DNA of 64,000 nt from Colias croceus (GCF_905220415.1 NC_059566.1:2666001-2730000); one strand, 5' to 3'. Shown: positions 54,801 to 57,563, counted from the stretch's first letter. A program made the numbers and translations. The notes: generated by a model not told the origin, from the letters alone.

Positions 54801-56199
54801 CGCTTCACTGAAACAAAAAAAAATTACGACAAACTGAAACTTTTTTAGGCACATTGAGAGTAAGAGCTAGCGAGCAAGAGCTACTTTTGTCTCGTTCACT
54901 ATTGAGTCTCTCCCATCAACTGTATGGGCTAGTAAGAAAGTGCGCGCACGTAGCGACGCAACTCCCCATACAGTTGATGGGAGAGACTCAATAGTGAACG
55001 AGACAAAAGTTGCTCTTGCGCGCTAGCTCCAAGGCGACGATTTTGGTATCTTTGAATGTTGCCAAAGAACTTTCACTTCTGACATGGGTGCACACGCTCT
55101 TTTTTTATTTATATTGTGGTCTAGTTACTACTAGGTACTACTAGGTTATCAAAAGTTATTGATTAATGTTTGAAGCATTCAACACAAAATAATTTTTCAA
55201 TTTAAAATCAGCATTGAAATTATTATCAACATCGGTCCAGTACTTTTGAAGCCTATTCAATACAAATAAACAAACAAAAAAATTCTGTTTATCATATTAA
55301 TTAGCTATTTTTCTACAAATTACAATCATCAAAAGTTCCTCACCTAGGAGATTCATATGTGATCATAGCGTATCTCTTCTTAGGGTCCTTCGACATGAAC
55401 AGTTTGACAATAGTACCGTATTTAATGAACACCATCTTGAGACCTTCCTCGCTCAGTGTTTGCGGTATGTTGGATACGTATAGCCTGTTATGGTCTAGTT
55501 GCACACCGGAACTGTTAAAGAAATAATAATCTATATATATAAAACTCAAAGGTGACTGATATAGTGATCTATCAACGCACAGCCCAAACCACTGGACGTA
55601 TCGGGCTGAAATTTGGCATGCAGGTCATAACATAGGCGTCCCCTAAGAAAGGATTTCCCGAAATTCTTGCGGGGAAAAACGGGGATGCACGTACAAAGTC
55701 ATGGGCGGAAGCTAGTAATATATAAGTGTGAATGAAATTTATAATTCTGTTGTAAAATAAAGTAAATATATACAGAGTAATACCATTTAATTAAAAAAAA
55801 TGGCCTTACGCAATGCAGTTACAGAAAGTAAATGATAGAACTTTCAAATTCATTATATAAAGCAGTTTGTTGGCAATATACAGAATAGTTCTTTGATTTT
55901 AAAAATTAAAAAATATGTGCTTTTTATAGAGAAAATGTAATGCTTGTACAACAACAGCTCTTTATTCAAGAAAAACAAAAACCTTTTTCGTGTCCATGTC
56001 TTATACTATTATTCTTATAACAAGAACCTAATATGTACAATCTTTAGAAAGTTTCAAAAAAACATATAAACAAGTAAATACATAGAAATACTCACTCAAT
56101 ATTGTCATCTGCATACTGAGCGTCGTATGTAGAATCGTTGAAATCGTCTCTCATTGGATCCCAGTCCTTCAAGGACATCCCACGTCCCCGAGATGCCAT
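12693..56199 (-). CDS. Vreteno/TDRD1-like piRNA-pathway scaffold: RRM, coiled coil, MYND zinc finger, four extended Tudor domains
   Basis: Joined exons (high to low coordinate): 56199-56096, 55511-55344, 54807-54735, 54186-54080, 51789-51724, 51029-50996, 50497-50363, 48683-48616, 47134-47086, 38437-38292, 37942-37883, 36959-36839, 36238-36112, 35388-35341, 34520-34398, 33264-33135, 32874-32689, 31872-31772, 30937-30843, 30113-29987, 28671-28527, 27624-27439, 26719-26515, 26003-25856, 23366-23199, 22713-22579, 22107-21932, 20912-20765, 19637-19474, 18321-18237, 17861-17682, 12856-12693. They sum to 3,972 nt, 1,323 codons plus TAA, with no phase conflict. RRM is about residues 40-115, coiled coil 187-225, MYND 275-312, Tudors about 520-690, 738-917, 918-1126 and 1127-1323. 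Family members bind symmetrically dimethylated PIWI proteins in nuage and organise piRNA amplification. Drosophila Vreteno has fewer Tudors; vertebrate TDRD1 has MYND plus four Tudors but no RRM. The weakest join is 54080-51789. An alternative reading is two genes, the second starting at ATG 51765. Confidence 0.8.
13720..13832 (+). pseudogene. Harbinger transposase N-terminal exon fragment
   Basis: RFRLDKESVEQLLLEI resembles the RFRLSK.T...L...I block of HARBI1-type transposases. The catalytic DDE region is absent. Confidence 0.6.
14126..15345. repeat. 405-bp unit in three tandem copies
   Basis: Copies begin at 14126, 14531 and 14936 with gcgaagccggggcggaccac. The first two appear identical and the third slightly diverged. 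Each unit opens with the 3' end of a Helitron-like repeat. Identical short minus-strand frames in copies 1 and 2 are by-products. Confidence 0.9.
15350..15505 (-). pseudogene. Harbinger Myb/SANT-like protein fragment
   Basis: Minus-strand frame reads WTSLTNTFNAKIGQIPTRKT then NIIRMMDKYYEEIIEI. The upstream part is interrupted by a stop. Confidence 0.5.
16209..17516 (+). mobile_element. P-type/THAP transposon remnant, TSD TAGATGAC
   Basis: Inverted ends CACAGAACAGTAAGAACATA and its complement, flanked by TAGATGAC on both sides (16201-16208, 17517-17524). An exon-like MIADEIISAIEAFHTIG with GTAAGT donor occurs at 16396. A degenerate THAP C-terminal half (SKEPNLKEKWIINAT, stop, RVNWMPNSN, YIKPTAVPRF) lies at about 16752-16880. 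No transposase is left. Confidence 0.7.
17682..17861 (-). CDS. Tudor gene coding exon 30: Tudor 4 barrel
   Basis: WSRAVLLE..., QVCFVDAGGVCDVPVGEIRK, LPEFVKGLPALASLL. The usual DYGN is DAGG, so the cage Tyr is missing. ttttccag acceptor, GTAATA donor. Confidence 0.88.
17941..18068 (+). repeat. Interspersed repeat (tgtcaccgatccttgataag)
   Basis: Shares tgtcaccgatccttgataag and gttacatacaaacatacagg with 28044-28160; related partial copies lie at 31392-31494 and 36416-36450. Possibly a LINE 3' end; the family is uncertain. Confidence 0.5.
18082..18226 (-). repeat. GCTATTGCATAGC repeat, copy 2
   Basis: Inverted relative to copy 1, with an internal run of about 13 Gs. Lies between exons 29 and 30. 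Confidence 0.55.
18237..18321 (-). CDS. Tudor gene coding exon 29
   Basis: ADYCNSDLCKEPYLPKPEEL then CIARTSP, the typical lead-in to a Tudor barrel (P..GE.C.A). GTAAGT donor. Confidence 0.85.
18397..19132. mobile_element. Three Helitron-like repeats in the exon 28/29 intron
   Basis: 18397-18624 (+, tctgtctgtctgttac type), 18631-18800 (+, cacaatgtttgtcctcaatg type) and 18945-19132 (-, gagcggag type). Each has a GC-rich hairpin and a CTAGT-like end. Confidence 0.5.
19215..19402. mobile_element. GAAGTGAAACTTCTTT MITE, copy 2
   Basis: Inverted ends gaagtgaaacttctttatcg and cataaagaagtttcacttct, lying 70 bp from exon 28. Confidence 0.65.
19474..19637 (-). CDS. Tudor gene coding exon 28: Tudor 4, N-terminal part
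   Basis: VVKLPKGDLTLKVLDHSTIE then CQHADHVLTALNKQ. tttccag acceptor, GTAAGG donor. Confidence 0.85.
19826..20265 (-). mobile_element. 5'-truncated non-LTR retrotransposon, C-terminal end
   Basis: On the minus strand a frame reads HDHRHPDRLVYNKTPRTTLY, CIRIFNKLPETIKML, FKTKLYEWLNNK, matching the conserved tail of insect LINE polyproteins (IFNKLP..IK....FK..L..WL). It ends in a TTTATT-rich tail at 19826. Confidence 0.7.
20551..20716. mobile_element. MITE with GAAGTTATACTTCTTT ends, copy 1
   Basis: Inverted ends gaagttatacttcttttggc and gccaaagaagtataacttc. The second copy is at 36576-36736. Confidence 0.65.
20765..20912 (-). CDS. Tudor gene coding exon 27: end of Tudor 3
   Basis: TLPDGAKTAPSGSEVILTVE then LIELCTPGWKKMADSG. 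ttccag acceptor, GTGAGT donor. Confidence 0.85.
20950..21531 (+). mobile_element. Two Helitron-like repeats
   Basis: 20950-21136 (ends gggcggaccgctagt) and 21357-21531 (ends gcgggcggtaagctagta). Confidence 0.5.
21577..21790 (+). mobile_element. tRNA-derived SINE-1, copy 1
   Basis: Head with A-box-like tggtacagtgg and B box GGTTCGATTCC, then an A-run and a body (gtctcggtctggcaggacac). Other copies are at 32456-32665 (-) and 60975-61190 (+). Confidence 0.75.
21932..22107 (-). CDS. Tudor gene coding exon 26: Tudor 3 barrel, second half
   Basis: Completes IEYGNVE, the conserved aromatic-cage motif, then AQLENLYPCPPELDLDQMP. GTGAGA donor. Confidence 0.9.
22141..23182 (+). mobile_element. Helitron-like repeats flanking exon 25
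   Basis: Units at 22141-22345 (gagcggagcaat type), 22346-22560 and 22990-23182 (cgggcgaagccgc type), plus a short chimera near 22783-22970. Exon 25 (22579-22713) lies between them. Each repeat ends within about 20 bp of a splice site. Confidence 0.5.
22579..22713 (-). CDS. Tudor gene coding exon 25: Tudor 3 barrel, first half
   Basis: GQVVISKFTDGNHYRALVKR then YLLEYIEYG. The F, Y(RA) and Y positions of the aromatic cage are present. The exon ends within the EYGN motif. Confidence 0.9.
23199..23366 (-). CDS. Tudor gene coding exon 24: Tudor 3, N-terminal part
   Basis: ANTRVLLVDATALDCMYVRV then STTVRYNSALQDALLFGRN. Strand-rich part preceding the Tudor barrel. ccag acceptor, GTATGT donor. Confidence 0.85.
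23909..23976 (-). pseudogene. Broken duplicate of Tudor exon 23
   Basis: Matches the 3' end of exon 23 (ccgtaacacttggcacttga, ccggcagccatcttgt) and its donor region. It lacks about 60 internal bases and then runs into unrelated sequence. It cannot encode the exon. The flanking aaatcaaatat sequence is shared, so a segment was duplicated. Confidence 0.75.
24084..25720. mobile_element. DNA transposon remnant, 8-bp TSD TTTATAGT
   Basis: Inverted ends CTTAGAGCATTAAACCAACC and its complement, flanked by TTTATAGT at 24076-24083 and 25721-25728. No transposase fragment is recognisable in the 1.6 kb. The 8-bp TSD fits hAT or P superfamilies. Confidence 0.65.
25856..26003 (-). CDS. Tudor gene coding exon 23: end of Tudor 2
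   Basis: LGESYQATIVSKQSDSIQVK then TRWLPEVQVPSVTA. A broken second copy of this exon lies at 23909-23976. Confidence 0.85.
26268..26430 (+). repeat. GCTATTGCATAGC repeat, copy 3
   Basis: agctattgcatagcttctat to gtggcacacgt, lying 85 bp from exon 22. Very close to the copy at 28322-28486. Confidence 0.6.
26515..26719 (-). CDS. Tudor gene coding exon 22: Tudor 2 core
   Basis: PKPGDLFSYRNPEDGGWYRA keeps the FSYR..DGGWYRAR pattern of the Tudor barrel. The usual DYGN is replaced by DSSKLANIG, so methylarginine binding is doubtful. ttttcag acceptor, GTAAGG donor. Confidence 0.9.
26739..27120 (-). mobile_element. Helitron-like repeat with a 115-bp internal tandem duplication
   Basis: The block ggtcaaaagcatgttaaata to gcatagttccc occurs twice (26739-26853 and 26862-26960). 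It fuses flanking host sequence with the end of the repeat. Confidence 0.6.
27439..27624 (-). CDS. Tudor gene coding exon 21: Tudor 2, N-terminal part
   Basis: VGDTVLLSVDCPTKDCMTKQ then HVCVSLHDSAENSYQLLC. The donor GTGGGT is chosen because it gives the same 186-nt length and phase as the paralog. Confidence 0.8.
28044..28486. repeat. Two interspersed repeats in the exon 20/21 intron
   Basis: 28044-28160 is the tgtcaccgatccttgataag repeat and 28322-28486 the GCTATTGCATAGC repeat. Nothing coding is seen in the rest of the intron. Confidence 0.5.
28527..28671 (-). CDS. Tudor gene coding exon 20: linker of Tudor cassette 2
   Basis: VVAQPIQKPTPIQELKVRNT then IRPEKEEIKQQEK. tttcag acceptor, GTAAGT donor. 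Confidence 0.8.
29318..29960 (-). mobile_element. tRNA-derived SINE-2 copy split by a MITE
   Basis: SINE-2 body at 29318-29369 (cacacacggcacgatctgat) continues at 29871-29960 (ctttcgcttgtgttatggaa). The gap is the element at 29370-29870. Confidence 0.7.
29370..29870. mobile_element. MITE with TAGT(A/C)GAGCC ends inserted in SINE-2, TSD TA
   Basis: Ends tagtagagccattttaatag and ctattaaattggctcgacta are inverted. TA lies on each side, and removing the element plus one TA restores the SINE. This fits a Tc1/mariner-type non-autonomous element. Confidence 0.7.
29987..30113 (-). CDS. Tudor gene coding exon 19: end of Tudor 1
   Basis: IGGAYEAIVISKGSDSISVK through YRWVPEVEK, paralogous to exon 23 (25856-26003). 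This is the beta-strand-rich C-terminal part of the extended Tudor fold. Confidence 0.85.
30137..30823 (+). mobile_element. Two Helitron-like repeats
   Basis: 30137-30316 (ends gggcggaccgcttgt) and 30632-30823 (gagcggagcaatgcgggtg type, ends cacagctagt), the latter ending 20 bp from exon 18b. Confidence 0.5.
30843..30937 (-). CDS. Tudor gene coding exon 18b: Tudor 1 core, right piece of a split exon
   Basis: After acceptor ttctttgtttccaaactag reads NIGSTDKCKKVPEKYANVPE then FSCVLEADGVE. Joining to 31772 keeps the frame and removes three codons compared with the paralog. Confidence 0.75.
30938..31771. other. Transposon-filled insertion that splits a Tudor coding exon
   Basis: 834 bp made of a Helitron-like fragment (31014-31225, -), a tRNA-like fragment (31272-31306), an interspersed-repeat piece (31392-31494) and the GAAGTGAAACTTC MITE (31540-31727). 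On the minus strand it begins GTAAAC and ends with a pyrimidine-rich tract and CTAG, so it can behave as an intron. Confidence 0.7.
31540..31727. mobile_element. GAAGTGAAACTTCTTT MITE, copy 3
   Basis: Lies inside the insertion that splits Tudor exon 18, 45 bp from exon 18a. Confidence 0.65.
31772..31872 (-). CDS. Tudor gene coding exon 18a: Tudor 1 core, left piece of a split exon
   Basis: PKPGDLFSYRSPEDGAWYRA then RRLNATSAALIDS, ending at a GTAAAC donor. The paralogous exon 26515-26719 is continuous here. See 30843-30937 for the other piece. Confidence 0.75.
31934..32420. repeat. Truncated foldback MITE and unclassified sequence
   Basis: 31934-31988 matches the start of the GAGCTAGCGCGCAAGAGC MITE. 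The next 430 bp contains repeated agtgattaatt/ggcccaa motifs but no element I recognise. Confidence 0.45.
32456..32665 (-). mobile_element. SINE-1, copy 2
   Basis: Head gcctccttggtacagtgga and B-box-like GGTTCGATTCC on the minus strand, ending 24 bp from exon 17. Confidence 0.75.
32689..32874 (-). CDS. Tudor gene coding exon 17: Tudor 1, N-terminal part
   Basis: ATKQGGYVCIALPEKDEASY then VLCSDYPRECDEDNEEF. Exactly as long (186 nt) as its paralog at 27439-27624. Confidence 0.85.
32916..33106 (+). mobile_element. Helitron-like repeat (gagcggag type)
   Basis: Begins ctatactaatattataaagc and ends at a degraded CTAG end. Confidence 0.5.
33135..33264 (-). CDS. Tudor gene coding exon 16: linker of Tudor cassette 1
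   Basis: LNVRDTIRPNKEEKPQQEK, paralogous to exon 20 (28527-28671, KVRNTIRPEKEEIKQQEK). Confidence 0.8.
33825..34053. mobile_element. 229-bp palindromic MITE, 8-bp TSD AATACAAC
   Basis: CAAGAAGCTTATATCTAATA at the left with its complement at the right and arms of about 100 bp. AATACAAC lies at 33817-33824 and 34054-34061. It shares its ends with the P-type element at 10913-12407, so it is probably a short derivative mobilised by the same transposase. Confidence 0.85.
34398..34520 (-). CDS. Tudor gene coding exon 15
   Basis: MEAFSFPPPLDPHTALLHYY then STPIVRSLMEAQERGYYHFK. The donor is taken as GTATAT at 34397. An earlier GTTATT is possible but breaks the frame. Confidence 0.75.
34585..34900 (-). 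mobile_element. Helitron-like repeat followed by a partial SINE-2
   Basis: 34585-34725 begins agcggtccgccccggcttcg. 34770-34900 carries the SINE-2 head in reverse (ctggcttggaaggcagggtc). Confidence 0.55.
35341..35388 (-). CDS. Tudor gene coding exon 14 (48 nt)
   Basis: AKKAEGIPNGLPSLP. gttatag acceptor, GTATAG donor, phase 1 both sides. Confidence 0.7.
35660..35850. repeat. Fragments of interspersed repeats
   Basis: 35660-35725 matches the ccgattcggaaa / cggtggtaaatg repeat also near 29155-29270 and 37685-37850. 35740-35850 is a relative of the GAAGTGAAACTTC MITE. Confidence 0.45.
35847..36108 (-). mobile_element. SINE-2, most complete copy
   Basis: Minus-strand head gactgaccggttggcttgat, a B box within gggatcgattcccacc, body to caggacaattttcacacacg. 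It abuts the donor of Tudor exon 13. Confidence 0.75.
36112..36238 (-). CDS. Tudor gene coding exon 13: RG/R-rich linker
   Basis: NQASTRGRNFSPRTCNMRRP then acidic residues. A SINE has inserted within a few bases of its GTGAGT donor (35847-36108). Confidence 0.75.
36576..36736. mobile_element. GAAGTTATACTTCTTT MITE, copy 2
   Basis: Inverted ends as in 20551-20716. It lies 100 bp from exon 12 and is inserted in a gagcggag-type Helitron-like repeat. Confidence 0.65.
36839..36959 (-). CDS. Tudor gene coding exon 12: Arg/Asp-rich linker
   Basis: Low-complexity stretch RRARSPKHRQRDDDDTSAR. tattacag acceptor, GTAATA donor, phase 0. Confidence 0.75.
37039..37215 (+). mobile_element. Helitron-like repeat (cacaatgtttgtcctcaatg type)
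   Basis: Near-identical to 21357-21531. Ends gcaagcggtaagctagta. Confidence 0.5.
37292..37681. repeat. About 390-bp repeat nearly identical to 9622-10019
   Basis: See 9622. It lies in the exon 11/12 intron and is followed at 37685-37850 by another interspersed-repeat fragment. Confidence 0.8.
37883..37942 (-). CDS. Tudor gene coding exon 11: acidic linker
   Basis: LNEAADLTENNNNIPDEVK. ttttctag acceptor, GTATTT donor, phase 2 on both sides. Confidence 0.7.
38138..38285 (-). pseudogene. Tandem partial copies of the MYND exon
   Basis: 38187-38285 repeats the 3' part of the MYND exon and still encodes CGINPYCGIVCQRNDWAKRH then RTVCHNLAR followed by GTGAGT. 38138-38180 is a shorter copy of the ccgcatgccagagg...ac block. 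The first C-x2-C pair is missing, so copies alone cannot form the finger. Possibly intronic debris or an alternative exon. Confidence 0.75.
38292..38437 (-). CDS. Tudor gene coding exon 10: MYND zinc finger
   Basis: All eight ligands are present in C-x2-C-x7-C-x2-C-x5-C-x3-C-x8-H-x3-C, seen as CIHCGVRAELYCAGCG then PYCGSACQRTDWVKRHRTVC. MYND fingers bind short proline-containing peptides. GTGAGT donor. Partial copies of this exon follow at 38138-38285. Confidence 0.92.
39355..39980. mobile_element. Two Helitron-like repeats
   Basis: 39355-39537 (-, begins actagtggtccgccccggct) and 39766-39980 (+, ends gcgggcggaaagctagta). Confidence 0.5.
40009..40188. mobile_element. MITE with GCCGGCTACTCAC ends, copy 1
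   Basis: Inverted ends gccggctactcacgtacc... and ...caggtgagtagccggc, with inverted caggggcaatattgg inside. A second copy at 47979-48125 has lost its left end. Confidence 0.7.
41312..41317 (-). terminator. Polyadenylation signal after the DUF4780 frame
   Basis: AATAAA on the minus strand, 22 bp after the stop codon. Confidence 0.5.
41339..44554 (-). CDS. Intronless 1,071-codon frame with three full and one partial DUF4780-like repeats, nested in a Tudor-gene intron
   Basis: Each repeat has the DUF4780 pattern: hydrophobic strand with GYP, a ...I..I block, G(A/V)I.(I/V)C.....(R/K)(D/L)W, then L......L...W......, (I/V)D..S...I.....F. Repeat 1 is about residues 91-290 (LKIVIALAGYPKSKMRL, GAIVCICKDAETRDWMV), repeat 2 about 460-655 (LKIAITLEGYPQDKLEG), repeat 3 about 700-890 (LKLYVGPSNYPETRI), repeat 4 only the C-terminal half (about 985-1071). 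Acidic, Lys-rich linkers separate them. I know DUF4780 as an insect domain of unknown function, often near retroelement sequences. The frame stays open upstream of the ATG to a good acceptor at 44657, so the ATG at 44554 may not be the true start. An AATAAA lies 22 bp past the stop. Expressed, intact and on the same strand as the host gene. Confidence 0.8.
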   Translation of the reverse strand: MDKVTDLTIFDKSDFISDKIVKAVDFIHKTRPKSRCTISRKSDVSRFTGSKSDVTSKRCKVAKKSEISCDFKCDCDESEDEDETNRLIQLRNADYMDIVEENLKIVIALAGYPKSKMRLRQMEIFQRSINDIMDMQLKAGLMKKSPSFIDYYLNRGAIVCICKDAETRDWMVRISPGLQERMSNNLLLLKAKVRRLCIGVTKIPQTCWPTSAQDAFKLLQYFNPSLNTYLWKIYAQKIINNVECSSFLIDRISGEIIRGPSFKNIIDYSQMEFEITGYTEIYYDCFLSDMAEDVHSVASRVKLLEEIRSNENTPRIESTKKEDKICETDKKIENTEAVNENVVDNERVDSAIEMEEEDAVIISDSKDFVPLEEQKEGKDNNKDDTQITPWATEHNSAEEIKSDVKAIESVEQYEPSTSTVAISDKTESLFESSDNLIISRNSNYNIDSNRGIAYHRRTNYLHVENELKIAITLEGYPQDKLEGNHIRRLKHLFKEYLHKDMKVHRFDNMIIPKFQDVYLSNGAVIYVCDSLETKDYLIEVLPKFINSTGLKLTFREVQKLVRYTRLVMRLPKELAHLESAKILLKLKTRYPKLKPDCWKYYSDIAGKQKRQFGVDPESLEVIKSPDFDPTYEGQTLAFRIIDRQKRDVSFEEPTKDSKVNAEDLESIKIKENIIKNMYSPLDPDISNAPLTRIRANHYADFVPDDLKLYVGPSNYPETRIDDVLFQTIKRSIENVYVEINDEPADFPIIHDMYLFDGVIFIICKNMSSRLWIENSLPIVNERVKINLKATEFRGAVGIVSMFLNSGKNPDDVIAILQTQNSRLRTKYWRKINVERSQNKLEVVLQIDKLSAQVILGRNFNGNIDNNEVTFKLGHLKSLINRKLCLDTAKTPSDKTLVNTKSKPVCKPKNTDSETYKILQKPKLKRDKNSQTDARKSPVKNTTEDKDETDKEYEDAAMKTRDTEIFYSTHVEFKSDSDKSAYTLPITSKHSYCKITLKIPTSILPDTKEALDMIFDLLQDKNPGLNTELWKVNTPFNNKGVFDVLIDKQSASVIRNKDFDPSLGGEKLRFIF
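44555..44656 (-). CDS. Possible 5' extension of the DUF4780 exon
   Basis: 34 more in-frame codons (KDACSCEAKTWIDRDSEDSS and on) between the first ATG and acceptor ttattctacag. There is no ATG before the upstream in-frame stop. The composition looks coding. Phase 0 matches the donor of Tudor exon 9 (47086). Confidence 0.45.
45452..45700 (-). mobile_element. AACCGACTTCAA MITE, copy 2
   Basis: Same ends and same 80-90 codon open frame as copy 1. Confidence 0.7.
45740..46765 (+). mobile_element. 5'-truncated non-LTR retrotransposon (end of the RT polyprotein plus 3' tail)
   Basis: The frame at 45821-46240 reads ERIQNKFLRYLYMKLYAVYP, LFVLGMVGYYDLKVRRE, RTNLLSRAPLTKAIH, the conserved C-terminal end of lepidopteran LINE polyproteins. 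The catalytic region is lost. It ends in AAATAAATAAAT at 46731-46765. Confidence 0.8.
47086..47134 (-). CDS. Tudor gene coding exon 9 (49 nt)
   Basis: SVDLPADATLSGAGDS. Ends in phase 0 at a GTGAGT donor. It could splice either to the MYND exon or to the acceptor at 44656 that opens the DUF4780 frame. Confidence 0.75.
47160..47622. mobile_element. Two Helitron-like repeats head to head
   Basis: 47160-47365 (-, agctgtgtcccgcgatttca) and 47370-47622 (+, cctactaataatataaatgc). Confidence 0.5.
47745..47975. repeat. Purine-biased G-rich minisatellite
   Basis: Imperfect repeats of gtgagttagtggggagt over 230 bp. The reverse-strand frame through it is low-complexity and not a gene. Confidence 0.8.
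47979..48125. mobile_element. GCCGGCTACTCAC MITE, copy 2 (left end missing)
   Basis: Retains caggggcaatattggaacaa and ends gtacgtgagtagccggt. Its left end is replaced by the minisatellite. Confidence 0.65.
48362..48530 (-). mobile_element. Helitron-like repeat (gagcggag type)
   Basis: Begins actagctgcgtcccgcagt, about 85 bp from exon 8. Confidence 0.5.
48616..48683 (-). CDS. Tudor gene coding exon 8
   Basis: NNLMSNRIVTADGKIVIKTT. ttttcag acceptor, GTAAGT donor, phase 2. Confidence 0.8.
48940..49297 (+). mobile_element. Two Helitron-like repeats in tandem
   Basis: 48940-49081 ends gggcggaccgctagt. 49082-49297 ends gcgggcggaaagctagta. Confidence 0.5.
49477..50320 (+). mobile_element. SINE-2 copy split by a MITE
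   Basis: Head and body at 49477-49634 (gactgcccggttggcttggt; B-box-like ggtttgattcccacc). The body resumes at 50229 (tgtatgtttatcagccatct). Confidence 0.75.
49637..50226. mobile_element. MITE with CAGGGTGGAAGGTTAAGATG ends inside SINE-2, TSD TA
   Basis: About 30-bp inverted ends CAGGGTGGAAGG... and ...CCTTCCACCCTG, flanked by TA. No transposase. Confidence 0.75.
50363..50497 (-). CDS. Tudor gene coding exon 7: coiled coil
   Basis: Leu-rich heptads in HLELEQLKLEHLRLQEEQLQ suggest a coiled coil for self-association. tacacag acceptor, GTGAGT donor, 45 codons. Confidence 0.85.
50601..50683 (-). repeat. Small palindromic repeat, second copy
   Basis: Inverted copy of 2481-2560, including GACACAATAG...CTATTGTGTC and gcggcccgatc. 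Confidence 0.6.
50996..51029 (-). CDS. Tudor gene coding exon 6 (34 nt)
   Basis: Microexon-sized: KQETTSEYDDE. gcag acceptor, GTATG donor, phase fits both neighbours. Confidence 0.75.
51724..51789 (-). CDS. Tudor gene coding exon 5
   Basis: Reads VTLKVGKMLMNKFFSSMNEE. The acceptor gtgaaaag has almost no pyrimidine tract, so this is the weakest splice in the gene. The exon also contains an ATG at 51765 that could start a shorter, RRM-less protein. Confidence 0.6.
52201..52459 (+). mobile_element. AACCGACTTCAA MITE, copy 3
   Basis: ttaaaaacaaccgacttcaa to tttgaagtcggttaa. Carries the shared open frame at 52223-52459. Confidence 0.7.
52495..52797 (+). repeat. Degraded Helitron-like repeat
   Basis: caacgcacagcataaactac to gcgaagctgcgggcaacaac, related to the 55530-55717 copy. 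Confidence 0.4.
53610..54024 (+). mobile_element. Helitron-like repeat interrupted by a palindromic MITE
   Basis: The repeat runs 53610-53774 and resumes at 53951 (aatcccacgggaacgggaac) to the CTAGT end. The MITE lies between. Confidence 0.6.
53775..53950. mobile_element. Palindromic MITE, copy 2
   Basis: ttagacaagtggctttctat with a complementary arm of about 80 bp. Close relative of 8806-8979. Confidence 0.75.
54080..54186 (-). CDS. Tudor gene coding exon 4: linker
   Basis: Charged, Ser-rich linker (HDYDEKERSNPRSN ... ESSSVSSKGNY). GTAAGT donor, phase 2. Confidence 0.75.
54244..54375 (-). mobile_element. Helitron-like repeat 3' end
   Basis: actagcggtccgccccggct, same family as the end repeated in the 405-bp array at 14126. 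Confidence 0.5.
54735..54807 (-). CDS. Tudor gene coding exon 3: RRM, last part
   Basis: EAKLAMMKLNKSEPLKLNV completes helix 2 and strand 4 of the RRM. tttcag acceptor, GTAAGA donor, phase 0. Confidence 0.85.
54864..55029. mobile_element. Intact foldback MITE (GAGCTAGCG...CGCGCTAGCTC)
   Basis: 166 bp, almost entirely two complementary arms around aagaaagtgcgcgcacgtag. Reference copy for the interrupted one at 5689-6457. Confidence 0.8.
55344..55511 (-). CDS. Tudor gene coding exon 2: RRM, first part
   Basis: Shows RNP2-like LYVSNI and RNP1-like KRYAMITY, the two RNA-contact strands of an RNA recognition motif. tttaacag acceptor, GTGAGG donor, 168 nt. Confidence 0.9.
55530..55717 (+). repeat. 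Helitron-like repeat
   Basis: ctatatatataaaactcaaa to gggcggaagctagta, 20 bp upstream of the RRM exon acceptor. Confidence 0.45.
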
Positions 56200-56205
56200 G
56201 TTTCA
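56096..56205 (-). CDS. Tudor gene coding exon 1
   Basis: ATG at 56199 gives MASRGRGMSLKDWDPMRDDF. The RGRG near the N-terminus is a possible arginine-methylation site. GTGAG donor, phase 2. Confidence 0.8.
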
Positions 56206-56225
56206 CTGTTTAAAAGAAAAATACA

Positions 56226-56640
56226 ATATATACTAATGTTATAAAGCTGAAGAGTTTGTTTGAATGCGCTAATCTCAGGAACTACGGTCTGATTGGAAAA
56301 AATTTTTCGGTGTTAGATAGCCCATTTATCGAGGAAAGCTATCCATACTAATATTATTATAAATGCGAAAGTAACTCTGTCTGTTACTCAATCACGCCTT
56401 AACTACTGAACCAATTTGCATGAAATTTGGTATAGAGATATTTTGATACCCGAGAAAGGACATAGGCTACTTTTTATCCCGGGAAATAGGATAGGTTTTA
56501 TCCCGGAAATCCCATGGAAACGGGAACTATGCGGGTTTTTCTTTGACTGTGCAGGCGAAGCTGCGGGTGGAATGCTAGTAGGCTATATATCATTACGCTA
56601 ATACCAACAGAAGCAGCCACGCGGGTGAAACCACGAAGAG
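56226..56640 (+). mobile_element. Helitron-like repeat with a second one inserted
   Basis: A gagcggag-type repeat (56226-56342, resuming at 56581 gctatatatcattacgctaa) is interrupted by a cgggcgaagccgc-type repeat (about 56345-56580). Helitron-type insertion leaves no target duplication, which fits. Confidence 0.6.
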
Positions 56641-57296
56641 CAGCTAGTAAATAATATACCTGTGCTAATCACATCTACTATTACTACCTATGCAAGGTAG
56701 TAATAGTAAGTACTTGTACTGAACAGATACTTAAAATATTTATTACAATTAAGGAATAAACTATTTTTCAGCAAAATTTAATTTGATTCAGTAGTTTTAC
56801 CATTAAAAAGATGTGTCCATACACACTTTTAACTTAATATTTTGATTTAATTTTTTTGTAACACTTGTGATGGGTTTTTTATACTTTTCAGAGTATTTTA
56901 AACTCCTTGAATCCTCTTAAGGCTGCAAAACTAATCAAAGAACAACCAAATATCGTTGATTTCAGGAAATATCATACATAATGTTTCTTTTGGAAAATAT
57001 TACATGAAATAATATATTTTTAAATAATTGATTACAACGTTGGTTTTCGAATAATACAGTATTAGTAAGCATTTAAAGTTAAAACTAGTCGCAATCTCAT
57101 TCAACATATAATAGTTACCCAATTTTTGTATTAAATTTACAAAAAACCGGTCATAACGCGTTGTGAACTCAAAACGTGTTTATTGTATTTTATCATTTAA
57201 ACACGAATATAAGTTCATATTTTATTATTTAAATAAGCTTTAACACATACATTTGAGGTACAGTTGATATAATTTAATATTTTTCTTAAAACTTAC

Positions 57297-57370
57297 CAAT
57301 GTGGTCGATTAATAATAAAAAAAAACAAAGGAATGCCGACAAAATTGAACAAAACGGACAGTCTTGATTG
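57297..57370 (-). other. Probable 5' non-coding exon of the Tudor gene (upstream limit not determined)
   Basis: A GTAAGT donor at 57296-57291 pairs with the tttaaacag acceptor at 56206-56207, six bases upstream of the start codon. The transcription start cannot be seen, so the 57370 limit is nominal. Confidence 0.45.
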
Positions 57371-57563
57371 TAAAACGACTATGAAACACACTATGAAATG
57401 AAGTTGAAGTTTGTGCTTGACTTTTTCAGTGTTTCCACATGCAAAATTTATTACCTACATAAATATAGCTGTAAACATTATTTTGTTCAAAATCTAAAAA
57501 AATAAAGCCTTTCACAATTTATTTACACTAATAAAGAGAATTAATAAAAAAGTAGTATATAAT

